From assembly GCF_000009265.1 (NCBI RefSeq), contig NC_008378.1, positions 620,001-684,000 on the forward strand: 64,000 nt of DNA, in the 5' to 3' direction. This document shows positions 52,263 to 59,395 of this stretch, piece by piece. The DNA comes from Rhizobium johnstonii 3841 (GTDB lineage Bacteria > Pseudomonadota > Alphaproteobacteria > Rhizobiales > Rhizobiaceae). A model generated the notes under the pieces. The model was given only the letters and a program-made list of their open reading frames with translations. It was not told where the DNA came from and made no database searches. The translations under genes and the position numbers were made by a program. How positions within the stretch are numbered: the first letter of the stretch is position 1; every line of letters begins with the position of its first letter.

Positions 52263-53261
52263 ATGGAATTCAAACATCAACCGACGGTGACGCTTGCCGA
52301 GGTCGCGGAAGCGGCCGGTGTCGGCGAGAGCACGGTGTCGCGCGTACTGCGCAACCACGGTTCGTTTTCCGGCAAGACGCGGGAGCGGGTAATGGCCGCC
52401 GTCGAGCGGCTGGGATACGTGCCGAACCGGATCGCAGGAACGCTTGCCTCTACCGGTTCGCGTCTTGTCGCCTTCGTCATTCCCTCTTTGTCCAACATCG
52501 TCTTTCCCGATGTGCTGCGCGGTGCCAGTGCCGTTCTGGAGGAAAACCGGTATCAGGCGGTTTTCTCCGTGACCGACTATGATCCGGGCAAGGAGGAAGC
52601 GCTCGCCGCCGCGATGCTTGCCTGGCGGCCGGCGGCGGTCATGCTGGCGGGATGCGAGCATACCGAGGGCACGGTGAAGATGCTGCGCGCCAGCGGGTGT
52701 CGGATCGTCGAACTGCTCGATCTCGACGGCGATGCTCTCGACATCGCGGTCGGCTTCTCGAACCGCGCGGCTGGACGGGAGAGCGCTGCCTTCCTGCTCA
52801 AACAGGGGTATCGCCGGATCGGCTATGTCGGTCACGACCTGAACCGCGATACCCGTGCCGGCAAGCGTTTTTCCAGCTTTTGCGAAACGCTCGATGCGCA
52901 TGACACCCAGCTCGTCGCCCGTGAAATTCTCGCCGGCGCTTCGTCCGTGGAAAATGGCAGGCTGGGGCTGGAGCGGCTGCTTGCCCGGACGGCCGATCTC
53001 GATGCGGTTTATTTCTCCAACGACGACATGGCGCTGGGCGGCTATTTTCACTGTCTGGCCGAGGGGATAGCGATCCCCTCGAAGCTCGCCATTTTCGGCT
53101 ATAACGGCCTCGATATCGGCCGGGCAACACCGCAGCCATTGTCGACCATCCGAACGCCGCGCGTGGCGACGGGGCAGATCGCCGCGCAGCTGATCGTCGC
53201 CAATGCACCGCCGCAGGCCGTCGATCTCGGCTTTGAACTGATCGAAGGGGCAACCGCCTAA
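52263..53261 (+). CDS. LacI-family transcriptional repressor
   Basis: A 332-residue LacI/GalR regulator: HTH VTLAEVAEAAGVGESTVSRV, hinge region RLGYVPNRIAGTLAS, then a periplasmic-binding-like ligand domain (VAFVIPSLSNIVFPDVLRGA, YFSNDDMALGGYFH). It resembles GntR of E. coli, a gluconate-type repressor in the LacI family, and not the GntR family. I set the start at 52263, directly before the HTH; the frame back to 52056 crosses the operators. It probably senses a tetronate and controls both divergent operons. Confidence 0.9.
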   Translation: MEFKHQPTVTLAEVAEAAGVGESTVSRVLRNHGSFSGKTRERVMAAVERLGYVPNRIAGTLASTGSRLVAFVIPSLSNIVFPDVLRGASAVLEENRYQAVFSVTDYDPGKEEALAAAMLAWRPAAVMLAGCEHTEGTVKMLRASGCRIVELLDLDGDALDIAVGFSNRAAGRESAAFLLKQGYRRIGYVGHDLNRDTRAGKRFSSFCETLDAHDTQLVAREILAGASSVENGRLGLERLLARTADLDAVYFSNDDMALGGYFHCLAEGIAIPSKLAIFGYNGLDIGRATPQPLSTIRTPRVATGQIAAQLIVANAPPQAVDLGFELIEGATA

Positions 53262-53279
53262 TATATTGGAGGAACTGTC

Positions 53280-53954
53280 ATGTCCGACGCGCGCCTGCGT
53301 GAGGAAATCTGCCGATACGGCCGCTCGCTGTTCGAACGCGGGCTGACGCCCGGTTCGTCGGGCAACATATCGTTGCGGCTGGAGGATGGCGGCTGGCTGG
53401 TCACGCCGACCAACGCCTCGCTCGGCTTTCTCGACCCGGCACGGATCTCCAGGCTCGATGCCGAAGGCCGGCTTCTGTCCGGCGACAAGCCGACCAAGGA
53501 AATTCCGCTGCATACGGCCCTTTACGATACGCGCGGCAGCGCCCGCGCCATCGTCCATCTTCACTCCACCCACGCGGTGGCACTGACCATGCTGCCGGAG
53601 ATCGATCCGCGCGCCGCCCTGCCGCCGATGACGCCATATTATCTGATGCGCGCCGGCGAAACCGCGCTGGTGCCCTATTATCGTCCGGGCGATCCGGCGG
53701 TGGCCGATGCCATCCGCGGGCTGGCGGGCAAGTATTCGTCGGTGCTGCTGGCCAATCACGGACCTGTTGTCGCCGGCGACAGCCTGGAGGCGGCGGTCTT
53801 TGCGACCGAGGAACTGGAGGAAACGGCGAAGCTCTATCTGCTGTTGCGCAACCTCAATCCCCGTTTCCTCAGCCCGGCGCAGGTGGCCGATCTCGTCAAC
53901 ACGTTCGGCCTCGACCTTCCGTCGCATCACGATCACGATCACGGCGGCGATTGA
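53280..53954 (+). CDS. otnC: 3-oxo-tetronate 4-phosphate decarboxylase (class II aldolase/adducin family)
   Basis: A 224-residue class II aldolase. Zinc residues lie in IVHLHSTHAVALTML and late histidine in LLANHGPVVAGDSLE; the substrate loop is GSSGNISLRLEDGG. OtnC decarboxylates 3-oxo-tetronate 4-phosphate to dihydroxyacetone phosphate, completing the pathway. The C-terminus ends in a His/Asp-rich tail (SHHDHDHGGD) not common in the family. GGAGG lies 6 bases before the ATG. It follows the lacI gene by 18 bases and is on the opposite strand to the rest of the pathway. Confidence 0.87.
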   Translation: MSDARLREEICRYGRSLFERGLTPGSSGNISLRLEDGGWLVTPTNASLGFLDPARISRLDAEGRLLSGDKPTKEIPLHTALYDTRGSARAIVHLHSTHAVALTMLPEIDPRAALPPMTPYYLMRAGETALVPYYRPGDPAVADAIRGLAGKYSSVLLANHGPVVAGDSLEAAVFATEELEETAKLYLLLRNLNPRFLSPAQVADLVNTFGLDLPSHHDHDHGGD

Positions 53955-54117
53955 AGGCGTCACTCCGCCGGCCGTTGACCGCGGGCAAGCGCGCAACCTT
54001 CTGCCAAACCCTGCTTTCGATACGATAGATTCTGCTTCCGATGCCGCCAATTCAGGCGAGTTGCGGGCGAAGCGATGCCTATGATTGTGATAGTTCCGAT
54101 CGTTCAAGGATACGCAG

Positions 54118-54786
54118 ATGACGACGTTCCGTCCGAAATACATCACCTTCGACTGCTATGGCACGCTGACCAACTTTCAGATGGCGGAAGCGGCGCGCGA
54201 CCTCTACGGCGAAGAACTCGACGAGCCACGCATGGCGGAGTTCATCAAGAATTTCGCCGCCTATCGGCTCGACGAGATCTTGGGCGACTGGAAACCCTAT
54301 GCCGAGGTGGTGCACAATTCGCTCGAGCGGACATGCAAGCGCAACGGCGTGACCTTTCGCGATGAAGCCGCCCGGATGATCTATGAGCGGGTTCCGAGCT
54401 GGGGGCCGCATTCGGATGTTCCAGCCGGTCTCGCCAAGGTCGCCAAGGAAATCCCTTTGGTCATCCTCTCCAACGCCATGAATTCGCAGATCATGTCGAA
54501 CGTCGAAAAACTGGGCGCGCCCTTCCATGCGGTCTATACCGCCGAGCAGGCGCAGTCCTATAAGCCACGCTTCAAGGGCTTTGAATATATGCTCGATATG
54601 CTGGGCTGCGGGCCGGAAGACGTGCTGCATTGCTCGTCCTCCTTCCGCTACGACCTGATGTCGGCCCACGATCTCGGCATCAAGAACAAGGTTTGGGTCA
54701 ATCGTGGCCACGAGCCGGCCAATCCCTACTACGGTTATGTCGAAATCCCTGACATCTCGGGCCTGCCTGGCGTCGTCGGGCTCTGA
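54118..54786 (+). CDS. Haloacid-dehalogenase type II family hydrolase
   Basis: A 222-residue HAD protein with nucleophile Asp12 in FDCYGTLTNF, VILSNAMNSQI and YKPRFKGFEYML for motifs II and III, and CSSSFRYDLMSAHDLG near the end. The FDCYGTL start places it in the haloacid dehalogenase-like subgroup. It lies 13 bases before a DAO-family oxidase gene and is probably co-expressed. The same combination (HAD plus amine metabolism) appears at 44295, suggesting a shared biochemical purpose that I cannot name. Confidence 0.82.
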   Translation: MTTFRPKYITFDCYGTLTNFQMAEAARDLYGEELDEPRMAEFIKNFAAYRLDEILGDWKPYAEVVHNSLERTCKRNGVTFRDEAARMIYERVPSWGPHSDVPAGLAKVAKEIPLVILSNAMNSQIMSNVEKLGAPFHAVYTAEQAQSYKPRFKGFEYMLDMLGCGPEDVLHCSSSFRYDLMSAHDLGIKNKVWVNRGHEPANPYYGYVEIPDISGLPGVVGL

Positions 54787-54799
54787 CGGAGACACGCGG

Positions 54800-56074
54800 A
54801 TGCAGTTCGAATCCTACTGGCACGACACGGCACCAGCCTTTGCCGGCGGCGCTCAAGGCCCCGTCGAAGGACATTACGACGTCGCCGTCATCGGCGCCGG
54901 CTTCACCGGGCTTGCCGCGGCGCGCCAGCTCGCGAAGGCCGGCGTCAAGGTCGTGGTGCTGGAGGCCGAACGGGTCGGCTGGGGAGCGTCGGGACGCAAT
55001 GGCGGCCACCTCAACAACGGGCTCGCCCACAGTTTCCTGTCCGCCAAATCAGCACTCGGCGTGGAGCGAGCCGTCGCCCTCTACAAGGCGTTCGACGATT
55101 CCATCGACACGATCGAGGCGATTATCGCCGAAGAGGGGATCGACTGCAATTTCCGCCGCGCGGGCAAGTTGAAGCTTGCCTCCAAGCCGCAGCATTTCGA
55201 TGCCATTGCCCGCAATTTCGAGGCTGTTCACAAAGAGGTCGATCCGGACACCGCACTTCTGACGGCGAGTGATCTGAAAAGCGAGGTCGGCTCGCCTTTC
55301 CATGGCGCCATGCTCTCGAAGAAGAGCGCGATGATGCATATGGGCCGCTATGTCGCCGGGCTCGCCACTGCGGCCGCCCGCCATGGCGCCGTCATCTTCG
55401 AAAGGGCGGCGGTGACGGCACACCGGCAGGGCAACGGTCGCCATAGCCTTGCGACCGCACGCGGCACCGTCACCGCAGACCACGTCCTGGTCGCGACTGG
55501 CGCCTATACGCCGTCGCTCTTTAATTATTTCCGCCGCCGGATCATTTCCGTCGGCAGCTTTCTGATCGCGACCCGTCCGCTGACCGACGCCGAAATCGCC
55601 GCTACGATGCCGGGTAACCGGACCTGTGTGACGTCGATGAACATCGGCAACTATTTCCGGCTGTCGCCCGACAGGCGGCTGATCTTCGGCGGTCGCGCCC
55701 GGTTTTCCGCCACATCGGATCAGCGCTCGGACGCGAGGAGCGGCGACATTCTGCGCGCCAGCCTGGCTGAAATCTTCCCGCAGCTTGCCGGCGTCGAGAT
55801 CGACTATTGCTGGGGCGGGCTCGTCGACATGACGAAGGACCGCTATCCGCGCGCCGGCTATGTCGATGGTGTCTGGTATGCCATGGGCTATTCCGGCCAC
55901 GGCGCCCAGCTCTCCACCCATCTCGGCATGATCATGGCCGACGCCATCCTCGGCAAGGTCGACCGTAATCCGATCAAGGGGCTCGAATGGCCGGCCGTTC
56001 CCGGCCATTTTGGAAAGCCGTGGTTCCTGCCGCTCGTCGGGCTCTATTACAAGACGCTCGATCGCTTCCAGTAA
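54800..56074 (+). CDS. FAD-dependent oxidoreductase (gamma-glutamylputrescine oxidase/DAO-like)
   Basis: A 424-residue DAO-family flavoprotein starting MQFESYWHDTAPAF. The FAD motif is VAVIGAGFTGLAAARQLAKA, followed by EAERVGWGASGRNGGHLNNG, the pattern of PuuB-type amine oxidases, and the late block YAMGYSGHGAQLSTHLG. The characteristic N-terminal 'SYW' also fits PuuB-like enzymes. The start at 54800 has GCGGATG context and lies 13 bases after the HAD gene; a frame back to 54704 overlaps that gene. It is convergent with the DUF982 gene. Confidence 0.85.
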   Translation: MQFESYWHDTAPAFAGGAQGPVEGHYDVAVIGAGFTGLAAARQLAKAGVKVVVLEAERVGWGASGRNGGHLNNGLAHSFLSAKSALGVERAVALYKAFDDSIDTIEAIIAEEGIDCNFRRAGKLKLASKPQHFDAIARNFEAVHKEVDPDTALLTASDLKSEVGSPFHGAMLSKKSAMMHMGRYVAGLATAAARHGAVIFERAAVTAHRQGNGRHSLATARGTVTADHVLVATGAYTPSLFNYFRRRIISVGSFLIATRPLTDAEIAATMPGNRTCVTSMNIGNYFRLSPDRRLIFGGRARFSATSDQRSDARSGDILRASLAEIFPQLAGVEIDYCWGGLVDMTKDRYPRAGYVDGVWYAMGYSGHGAQLSTHLGMIMADAILGKVDRNPIKGLEWPAVPGHFGKPWFLPLVGLYYKTLDRFQ

Positions 56075-56118
56075 CGGGCCGGAGGCAGGACTGGGATGAG
56101 CACCTGCGCGGCGCTCAA

Positions 56119-56424
56119 CTATCTGGCCTCACTGACTGGATAGATCCTGAGAATCCCAAGGCGGTTATCAGTCGTGATCGCTGCAATACCCGCTTCATAT
56201 GCCGCGCGGACGATTGCCTCATGCAATTGCTCGGGTTCGCTCTCTCCGGTAAGGACCTCCAAACAGATTCTCACCGCCGTGAGGAATTCCTCACCATCGT
56301 CGGTGGGCCATTCCTTCAGCAACAGTTGGGCAGCCTCGTGAGCGGTACGGATCACCTTGCGATCTTTCCCTTCGGCAAAAACAAGAATTATCGTTGGGAA
56401 CTTTCTCACCATATCGAATCTCAT
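56119..56424 (-). CDS. DUF982 family protein
   Basis: A 101-residue protein with TAHEAAQLLLKEWPTDDGEEF and a following C-x6-G segment (ICLEVLTGESEPEQLHEAIV), matching DUF982, a small rhizobial family of unknown function. The ATG at 56424 overlaps the stop of a 36-codon ORF upstream (ATGA), so it is probably translated as part of the minus-strand operon that starts at 59153. DUF982 genes are often multicopy on rhizobial plasmids. Confidence 0.72.
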   Translation of the reverse strand: MRFDMVRKFPTIILVFAEGKDRKVIRTAHEAAQLLLKEWPTDDGEEFLTAVRICLEVLTGESEPEQLHEAIVRAAYEAGIAAITTDNRLGILRIYPVSEAR

Positions 56425-56531
56425 TGCCCCTGAACTCCGCGGGACGACCAGTGCCAATGCCGGGCCATGGTTCGGACCGAGATTGGCCGCACATGCTCGT
56501 CAACCATCTTCCGCGTCATCTCGACAATCAC
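56421..56531 (-). CDS. Candidate 36-aa ORF, coupled to DUF982
   Basis: A short frame with GTG start at 56531, preceded by GGAGG 8 bases upstream, ending in a TGA that overlaps the DUF982 ATG. The product begins VIVEMTRKMVDEHVRPI and is rich in Arg, His and Trp in its second half (ARHWHWSSRG). No family is recognisable. It could be a real peptide gene or only a device coupling translation between the Gly-Gly protein gene and DUF982. Confidence 0.4.
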   Translation of the reverse strand: MIVEMTRKMVDEHVRPISVRTMARHWHWSSRGVQGQ

Positions 56532-56535
56532 GTGC

Positions 56536-56757
56536 CTATCCTCCGGTTGGTGGGAAGGAGGAGTTCGCTAGATTGGCTTTTAGCTCGCGGGCTGCCGCCT
56601 CAAGGAGTCGCTTGAATTCTTCGGAGGTCACGCCATCCGCGCGCATGACGATAGCGATTAGTGGATCACGAAGAGCTTCAGTTATCGTCAGCTCATCGTT
56701 CTTTCCGGCAGTTGCGCCAACGGGGCAACAATATTCCGAGGAAAATAGCGCGATCAT
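56536..56757 (-). CDS. Small helical protein with C-terminal Gly-Gly, next to the E1-like gene
   Basis: A 73-residue protein (75 if the ATG at 56763 is used; the later ATG has AAGG at better spacing). The N-terminus carries FSSEYCCPVG with adjacent cysteines. The middle (TITEALRDPLIAIVMRADGV, then EEFKRLLEAAARELK) looks like small conserved rhizobial proteins of unknown function. The last residues are PPTGG before a TAG stop. The gene begins within 10 bases of the E1-like gene's stop, so it is co-translated. A Gly-Gly end beside an E1-like enzyme is reminiscent of ubiquitin-like or sulfur-carrier proteins, but the body looks helical rather than beta-grasp. Confidence 0.6.
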   Translation of the reverse strand: MIALFSSEYCCPVGATAGKNDELTITEALRDPLIAIVMRADGVTSEEFKRLLEAAARELKANLANSSFPPTGG

Positions 56758-56766
56758 GGACATACC

Positions 56767-57708
56767 TTACATTCGGGGTGTTTTAAGAGAGCGCAGCTCG
56801 GCTTGATCGCCTTTGAGGTCCAATATCCATTGGCGTCCCCGGGCGACCGAGTGTCTCGAAAGGCAGTTTTGGGCGATCTGCGACGCGGCAAGGCCGGCGA
56901 CCAATGGGTTGTCGACGGTGGCCGGCAGGGTGCGAAAGCTGTCGTCGGTTGCGACTTGGGTGGCGCAATGGCAGACGGAACATGCGTCCTCATGCACCAG
57001 GACCAAAGGACCTGCCATGCAATAGTTTGCCGAGCGGCCCACATGCAGATGAGGCGGCAGGCCGGCTTTCAATGCTCGGCAGGCCGACAGGAGATCTTGG
57101 GCTCGACGAGAATCGTCGCCGGCGAGGATGAAGAACGGGTTATTAGCGTAGTCTGCGATTAACCGCAGCGCCGAGGCGCCTTCCGCAAATTCCGGCAGCG
57201 TGAAGACATAAGCCGAGAAACCCGCGGCCAGATGGGTCGCCAGCCTGTCCGTCTTCAGCCAGCCGACATCAGCCTCGCTTGCCCAAGGGAGACGGTTCAA
57301 ATCGTTCTCATTGATACGATCCGCATCCACGAGAAGGAAATGGCGCGCGCCGAGGGCCGCAAGCTGGATGGCGATCTGTGAGCCCAAGTCGCCGCATCCG
57401 ATGATGACGAAGTCGATATCGCCAAAGCGTGCGATGTCGCGTTGCCGATGGAGAGGCGTCAGTATGGCGTCGTGGTGATCGATTGCGGCGGAGTCATATT
57501 CGTCCTCCGCCGGCATATCGGAAGCCTTCAACGAGACGACGAATGCAGATCGGGTAACATGGGGGCTCTGTTCCTCGACAGAATCGGCACTATTGCCGGT
57601 GAACAGAGCCCCCTGGCCGCCCCGCCCAAGGCTGTGGGTGACGAGGTTCGGGAAGTCGACGGACGCGGTGGCGGCCGCCGATAATCGTTTGAACCGATAG
57701 TTGACCAT
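56767..57708 (-). CDS. E1/ThiF/MoeB-like adenylating enzyme
   Basis: A 313-residue protein with an N-terminal extension of about 95 residues and then a ThiF-type Rossmann domain. The ATP loop is VIIGCGDLGSQIAIQLAALG (glycines at 104-109), followed by LLVDADRINENDLNRL with the conserved Asp, Asn138 and Arg139, and Lys152 in GWLKTDRLA, all needed for adenylation in this family. A later CSVCHCAT replaces the usual pair of CxxC motifs. E1-like enzymes activate the C-terminus of a small protein or peptide. GGAGG lies 7 bases before the ATG at 57708 (a GTG at 57711 is possible). It overlaps the gene before it, and the Gly-Gly protein gene follows within 10 bases. Confidence 0.82.
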   Translation of the reverse strand: MVNYRFKRLSAAATASVDFPNLVTHSLGRGGQGALFTGNSADSVEEQSPHVTRSAFVVSLKASDMPAEDEYDSAAIDHHDAILTPLHRQRDIARFGDIDFVIIGCGDLGSQIAIQLAALGARHFLLVDADRINENDLNRLPWASEADVGWLKTDRLATHLAAGFSAYVFTLPEFAEGASALRLIADYANNPFFILAGDDSRRAQDLLSACRALKAGLPPHLHVGRSANYCMAGPLVLVHEDACSVCHCATQVATDDSFRTLPATVDNPLVAGLAASQIAQNCLSRHSVARGRQWILDLKGDQAELRSLKTPRM

Positions 57709-59153
57709 CACATCGCCTCCATCTCGCTGGGCGCAACTCCGCGGATCGTCGCGGCGTAGTGACCGTAATCCTCGCCCATCGCATGGTCGGGGGTCTTCAC
57801 GATCACGTGGAATTTGCCGTCGTACCAGAGGCTGACATTGTCGCCGCTGTCATCGATCTCTCGCCGGCCCATCCGAGGATCGATCGGCTCCTTGCCGCGC
57901 AGCAGCATCTGTCCGATATCCCAGGCTTGGCGATCGAGAACTCGCTGGCGCTCGGCAAGATGCGCCTGCCGGTGCGCAATGGGTTCTTCGGCAAGCAACT
58001 GGCTGACGAGGAACAAGATCCGACTGCTCCAGGAAGGAATGGCGGCGATGTCTGGGAGGTCGAGGAGGACATCGCCGCCGAGACGTTCGATACCTTTCCG
58101 AGCGATGTCGACAAGCGGGACTTGCCGCGCGGCATAGGCGATTATGAATGCCGCTTTCCGGGCGCGGCGCTCAGGATCCGCCTCGGTGGATAGGCATGCC
58201 ATGCGCAAGGCGCACTCCCAGGGAATGGTGTAGGCCGTATGCAGGATGCTCTCGAGCGTCTGTAAGTCCTTCTTGTATGGGGAAACATATTGGAACTCGC
58301 CGGGCAGGGATGCCGCCGCCGATGTCGTATAGAACCCGAGCAGGATATTCCCCGCCTCATGAAGCAGTTGGGCCGCTGTCGCGGCATGATCGCCGGCGCG
58401 CAATCTCTCTCTGGAAAGGACGATGAGCGCGCTGCCCGGCAATTCGTTCGAACTCGAAAAGGAGCACTGCGGTTCGCGCCGCACGCCAACGTAAAGGGTG
58501 TGCAGGCCGGCGATCAGACGCTGATGGCCGTACTCGTCCAAGTCCGCGATCAATGCGAAGGCCTTCTCCAGATGGTCGGCGATTCGATCCAATTCCGCAT
58601 CGTCGGTGATCGGATAGCCGGGCCGGGGATAGTCCGGCATGCATTGGCGGAGGAGGGCTTGCATGATACGGCTTCGCACCGGACTTTCGATGTGCACGAG
58701 GCCGATGCCGCAAGAGAGCCGGCACGCTGTCTGACGTTCGAGTTCAAGATCCGATGCGATCAGATCCGGCTGCAGATAGCGGCCGACGACCTGCACATCG
58801 GGGCGGGCTGCCTGCCATTCCAGACTGCGCGCGAGCGCACCCATCCAGGCTGCAAGTACGGATGAACGGTAAGGGTCGGCACCGACCGGTCCGGCAACCG
58901 CTGGCGGAAGCTCCGGCAGGCGAGTGTATCCGCCATGTGCAAGGTCGGGGAAATAACCTGACAGTGCCTCTACCCCAGCCGAACAACCGGCGAGCTTCGA
59001 AGCCGCCGCAAGCGTGCGGCCATATTGGAAGCGTCGCTTCAAGAGGTTGCGTGTTGCCACGCGCTGCAGGGAGACGGAACTTGCCATCAGAGGATTGCGC
59101 TTGAGCAGGAGGCGCGCCTCATCTGCCAACTGTTGTATGCGGGACGCGGACAT
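57708..59153 (-). CDS. HExxH-hydroxylase-like protein with an altered motif (HExxN)
   Basis: A 481-residue protein of uncertain function. The central segment FSSSNELPGSALIVLS followed by TAAQLLHEAGNILLGFY (His265, Glu266, Asn269) and SPYKKDLQTLESILHTAYTI (His305) resembles the core of alpha-ketoglutarate HExxH-type peptide beta-hydroxylases, where HExxH and a downstream His bind iron. Here the second histidine of the motif is asparagine. The N-terminal 250 residues are largely helical. GGAGG lies 6 bases before the ATG at 59153; 46 further in-frame codons to 59291 have no site. It begins a new transcription unit after the terminator at 59332-59367 and overlaps the E1-like gene. The family call is my recollection of a motif pattern, not a search result. 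Confidence 0.55.
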   Translation of the reverse strand: MSASRIQQLADEARLLLKRNPLMASSVSLQRVATRNLLKRRFQYGRTLAAASKLAGCSAGVEALSGYFPDLAHGGYTRLPELPPAVAGPVGADPYRSSVLAAWMGALARSLEWQAARPDVQVVGRYLQPDLIASDLELERQTACRLSCGIGLVHIESPVRSRIMQALLRQCMPDYPRPGYPITDDAELDRIADHLEKAFALIADLDEYGHQRLIAGLHTLYVGVRREPQCSFSSSNELPGSALIVLSRERLRAGDHAATAAQLLHEAGNILLGFYTTSAAASLPGEFQYVSPYKKDLQTLESILHTAYTIPWECALRMACLSTEADPERRARKAAFIIAYAARQVPLVDIARKGIERLGGDVLLDLPDIAAIPSWSSRILFLVSQLLAEEPIAHRQAHLAERQRVLDRQAWDIGQMLLRGKEPIDPRMGRREIDDSGDNVSLWYDGKFHVIVKTPDHAMGEDYGHYAATIRGVAPSEMEAM

Positions 59154-59331
59154 CGGCAGCCTCCGTGAGTTTGTCTTCGGGCGGATCAAGGTTGCATGTC
59201 GGGCGAAGATGCCCCGGTGCGGGCCGGCTTCGTCGAGCATCGGAACGGTATGTGCCGTCCGTTGAGAGGCACTATTGCCCAAGGGCGTCATTCGCCCGCC
59301 AGTACCGCGTTAAAAATCCGTAAAAAGGTCG

Positions 59332-59367
59332 TAAACAAAGAAAAAGCCCCCTCGATAGAGGAGGCTT
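59332..59367 (-). terminator. Rho-independent terminator after the protease gene
   Basis: On the minus strand a 10-bp stem with one mismatch (AAGCCTCCTC, loop TATC, GAGGGGGCTT) is followed by TTTTTCTTTGTTT. It lies 28 bases after the protease stop and separates the regulator-PAP2-protease unit from the hydroxylase-E1 unit. Confidence 0.75.
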
Positions 59368-59395
59368 GGAATCTTTCGAAAAGCATCCCCGGGCT

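Noticed and set aside
52251..54146. 631-codon minus-strand frame opposite lacI and otnC
   Set aside because: It is antisense to two genes with clear domain motifs and shows no domain of its own.
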